Origin: Acidobacteriota bacterium | GTDB taxonomy: Bacteria; Acidobacteriota; Terriglobia; UBA7540 | NCBI GenBank assembly: GCA_021827245.1 | Contig: JAKAWN010000201.1 | Span: 5,532-11,723, forward strand | Direction of reading: 5' to 3' | DNA: 6,192 bases | Shown here: positions 5,485 through 6,192 of the stretch, in pieces | How positions within the stretch are numbered: position 1 is the stretch's first letter | Layout of the letters: every line of letters begins with the position of its first letter | Translations under genes and position numbers: made by a program | The notes under the pieces: model-generated | Database searches by the model: none | Told to the model about the DNA's origin: nothing | The model's input: the letters and a program-made list of their open reading frames with translations, nothing else

Positions 5485-6192
5485 ATGAAGATTTCTCTGA
5501 ACTGGCTGAAAGAATTCGTAGATATTCCGGTGGACGCGCGCCGGCTGAAGACGGACCTTGTCGCCGTGGGACTGAATGTGGAGTCTTTTCAGACGGTGGA
5601 GAACGACATCGTTTTCGAAGTTGAAGTCACCACCAATCGGCCCGATTGCTTAAGCCACTACGGCGTCGCGCGGGAAGTGGCCACACTCTATCACAAGCGG
5701 TTGAAACCACTGGAGTTTATCTGCAAGGGGATTGGCGCAACCGCCGCATCTAAGGCTTCCGTTGAGATTCTGAATCCGGAGCTGTGCGCGCGCTATTGCG
5801 GGCGGGTGATCGAGGGCGTGGAGGTCAAGCCCTCACCCGATTGGCTGGTGCGGCGGCTGGAGGCGGTGGGTCAGCGAGCCATTAACAACGTCGCCGATAT
5901 TACTAATTATGCGCTCATGGAATTGGGCCATCCGCTCCATGCCTTTGACCTTGTCCGTCTGTCAGGGCGCAATGTCACTGTCCGGACAGCGCGCGCGGGG
6001 GAACAGTTGCGGACATTAGACGGTGTGAACCGAACGCTTAGCCAAAGCGATTTAGTGATCGCGGATGCGTCGCGTCCAGTTGCGCTGGCGGGCGTGATGG
6101 GCGGAGAGGAGTCTGAGATATCCTCCCATACGCACACGGTGTTGCTGGAGAGCGCATGGTTCGATCCTGTGTCCATCCGGCGGACGTCAAAA
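5485..6192 (+). CDS. pheT: Phenylalanyl-tRNA synthetase beta subunit, 3' truncated, no EMAP domain
   Basis: This is the beta subunit of PheRS, which edits mischarged Tyr-tRNA-Phe and supports tRNA binding. Only the first 236 codons are inside the window and the frame is open at the edge. Residues 1-36 are the opening segment (MKISLNWLKEFVDIPVDARRLK and GLNVES). The usual bacterial protein then has an OB-fold tRNA-binding (EMAP) domain of roughly 110-120 residues. Here the sequence passes almost at once to VFEVEVTTNRPDCLSHYGVARE (43-64), which in E. coli lies near residue 170. The B3/B4 editing region starts near residue 97. It keeps the DITNY motif (T140, N141), H152 in GHPLHAFD and E208 in MGGEES, residues that correspond by eye to the editing pocket. 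ATG 5485 has only a poor Shine-Dalgarno sequence but matches the family start exactly. Confidence 0.96.
   Translation, partial: MKISLNWLKEFVDIPVDARRLKTDLVAVGLNVESFQTVENDIVFEVEVTTNRPDCLSHYGVAREVATLYHKRLKPLEFICKGIGATAASKASVEILNPELCARYCGRVIEGVEVKPSPDWLVRRLEAVGQRAINNVADITNYALMELGHPLHAFDLVRLSGRNVTVRTARAGEQLRTLDGVNRTLSQSDLVIADASRPVALAGVMGGEESEISSHTHTVLLESAWFDPVSIRRTSK

Noticed and set aside
5427..5624. 65-codon frame overlapping the start of pheT
   Set aside because: It shares most of its DNA with the certain pheT frame and has no family resemblance.

Overview
This window is a core bacterial translation operon. It reads entirely rightward in the order thrS, infC, rpmI, rplT, pheS, pheT, and pheT is cut by the right edge. 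The gene order is widespread in bacteria, so it does not place the organism by itself. Base composition is moderately GC-rich. The PheT lacks the usual tRNA-binding (EMAP/OB) domain near its N-terminus, and PheS has a long N-terminal half and a CxxC-x4-CxxC insert. From memory of such proteins these traits point to Acidobacteriota, probably a soil or metagenomic lineage. That assignment is inference, not something the sequence proves.

Layout. Positions 1-563 hold no intact gene that I am sure of. There is a 78-codon open frame whose Gly-Ser-Gly-Pro segment resembles the C-terminal part of a GHMP-type small-molecule kinase, probably a remnant. Several inverted repeats follow, then a plausible extended -10 promoter about 40 bases before thrS. 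thrS (564-2501) is a complete editing-competent threonyl-tRNA synthetase. infC (2601-3218) has no ATG, GTG or TTG at its proper start. The only well-placed initiator is an ATC codon six bases after a strong Shine-Dalgarno sequence, so the plain GTG-start reading at 2685 would lose 28 residues of IF3. rpmI (L35) follows two bases after infC and starts with TTG.

A 319-base gap then separates rpmI from rplT, although these genes are normally nearly contiguous. It contains a perfect TATAAT with palindromes around it and hairpins ahead of rplT, which suggests that L20 has its own promoter and leader. rplT (3747-4109), pheS (4173-5351) and partial pheT (5485-6192) complete the series. The 133-base pheS-pheT gap carries a second perfect TATAAT.

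Functionally the genes supply two aminoacyl-tRNA synthetases (ThrRS and the two PheRS subunits), initiation factor IF3, and the 50S proteins L35 and L20. I see no mobile element, CRISPR array, RNA gene or unknown multigene system. The points worth attention are the ATC start of infC, the domain loss in PheT, the two candidate internal promoters and the structured rplT leader.
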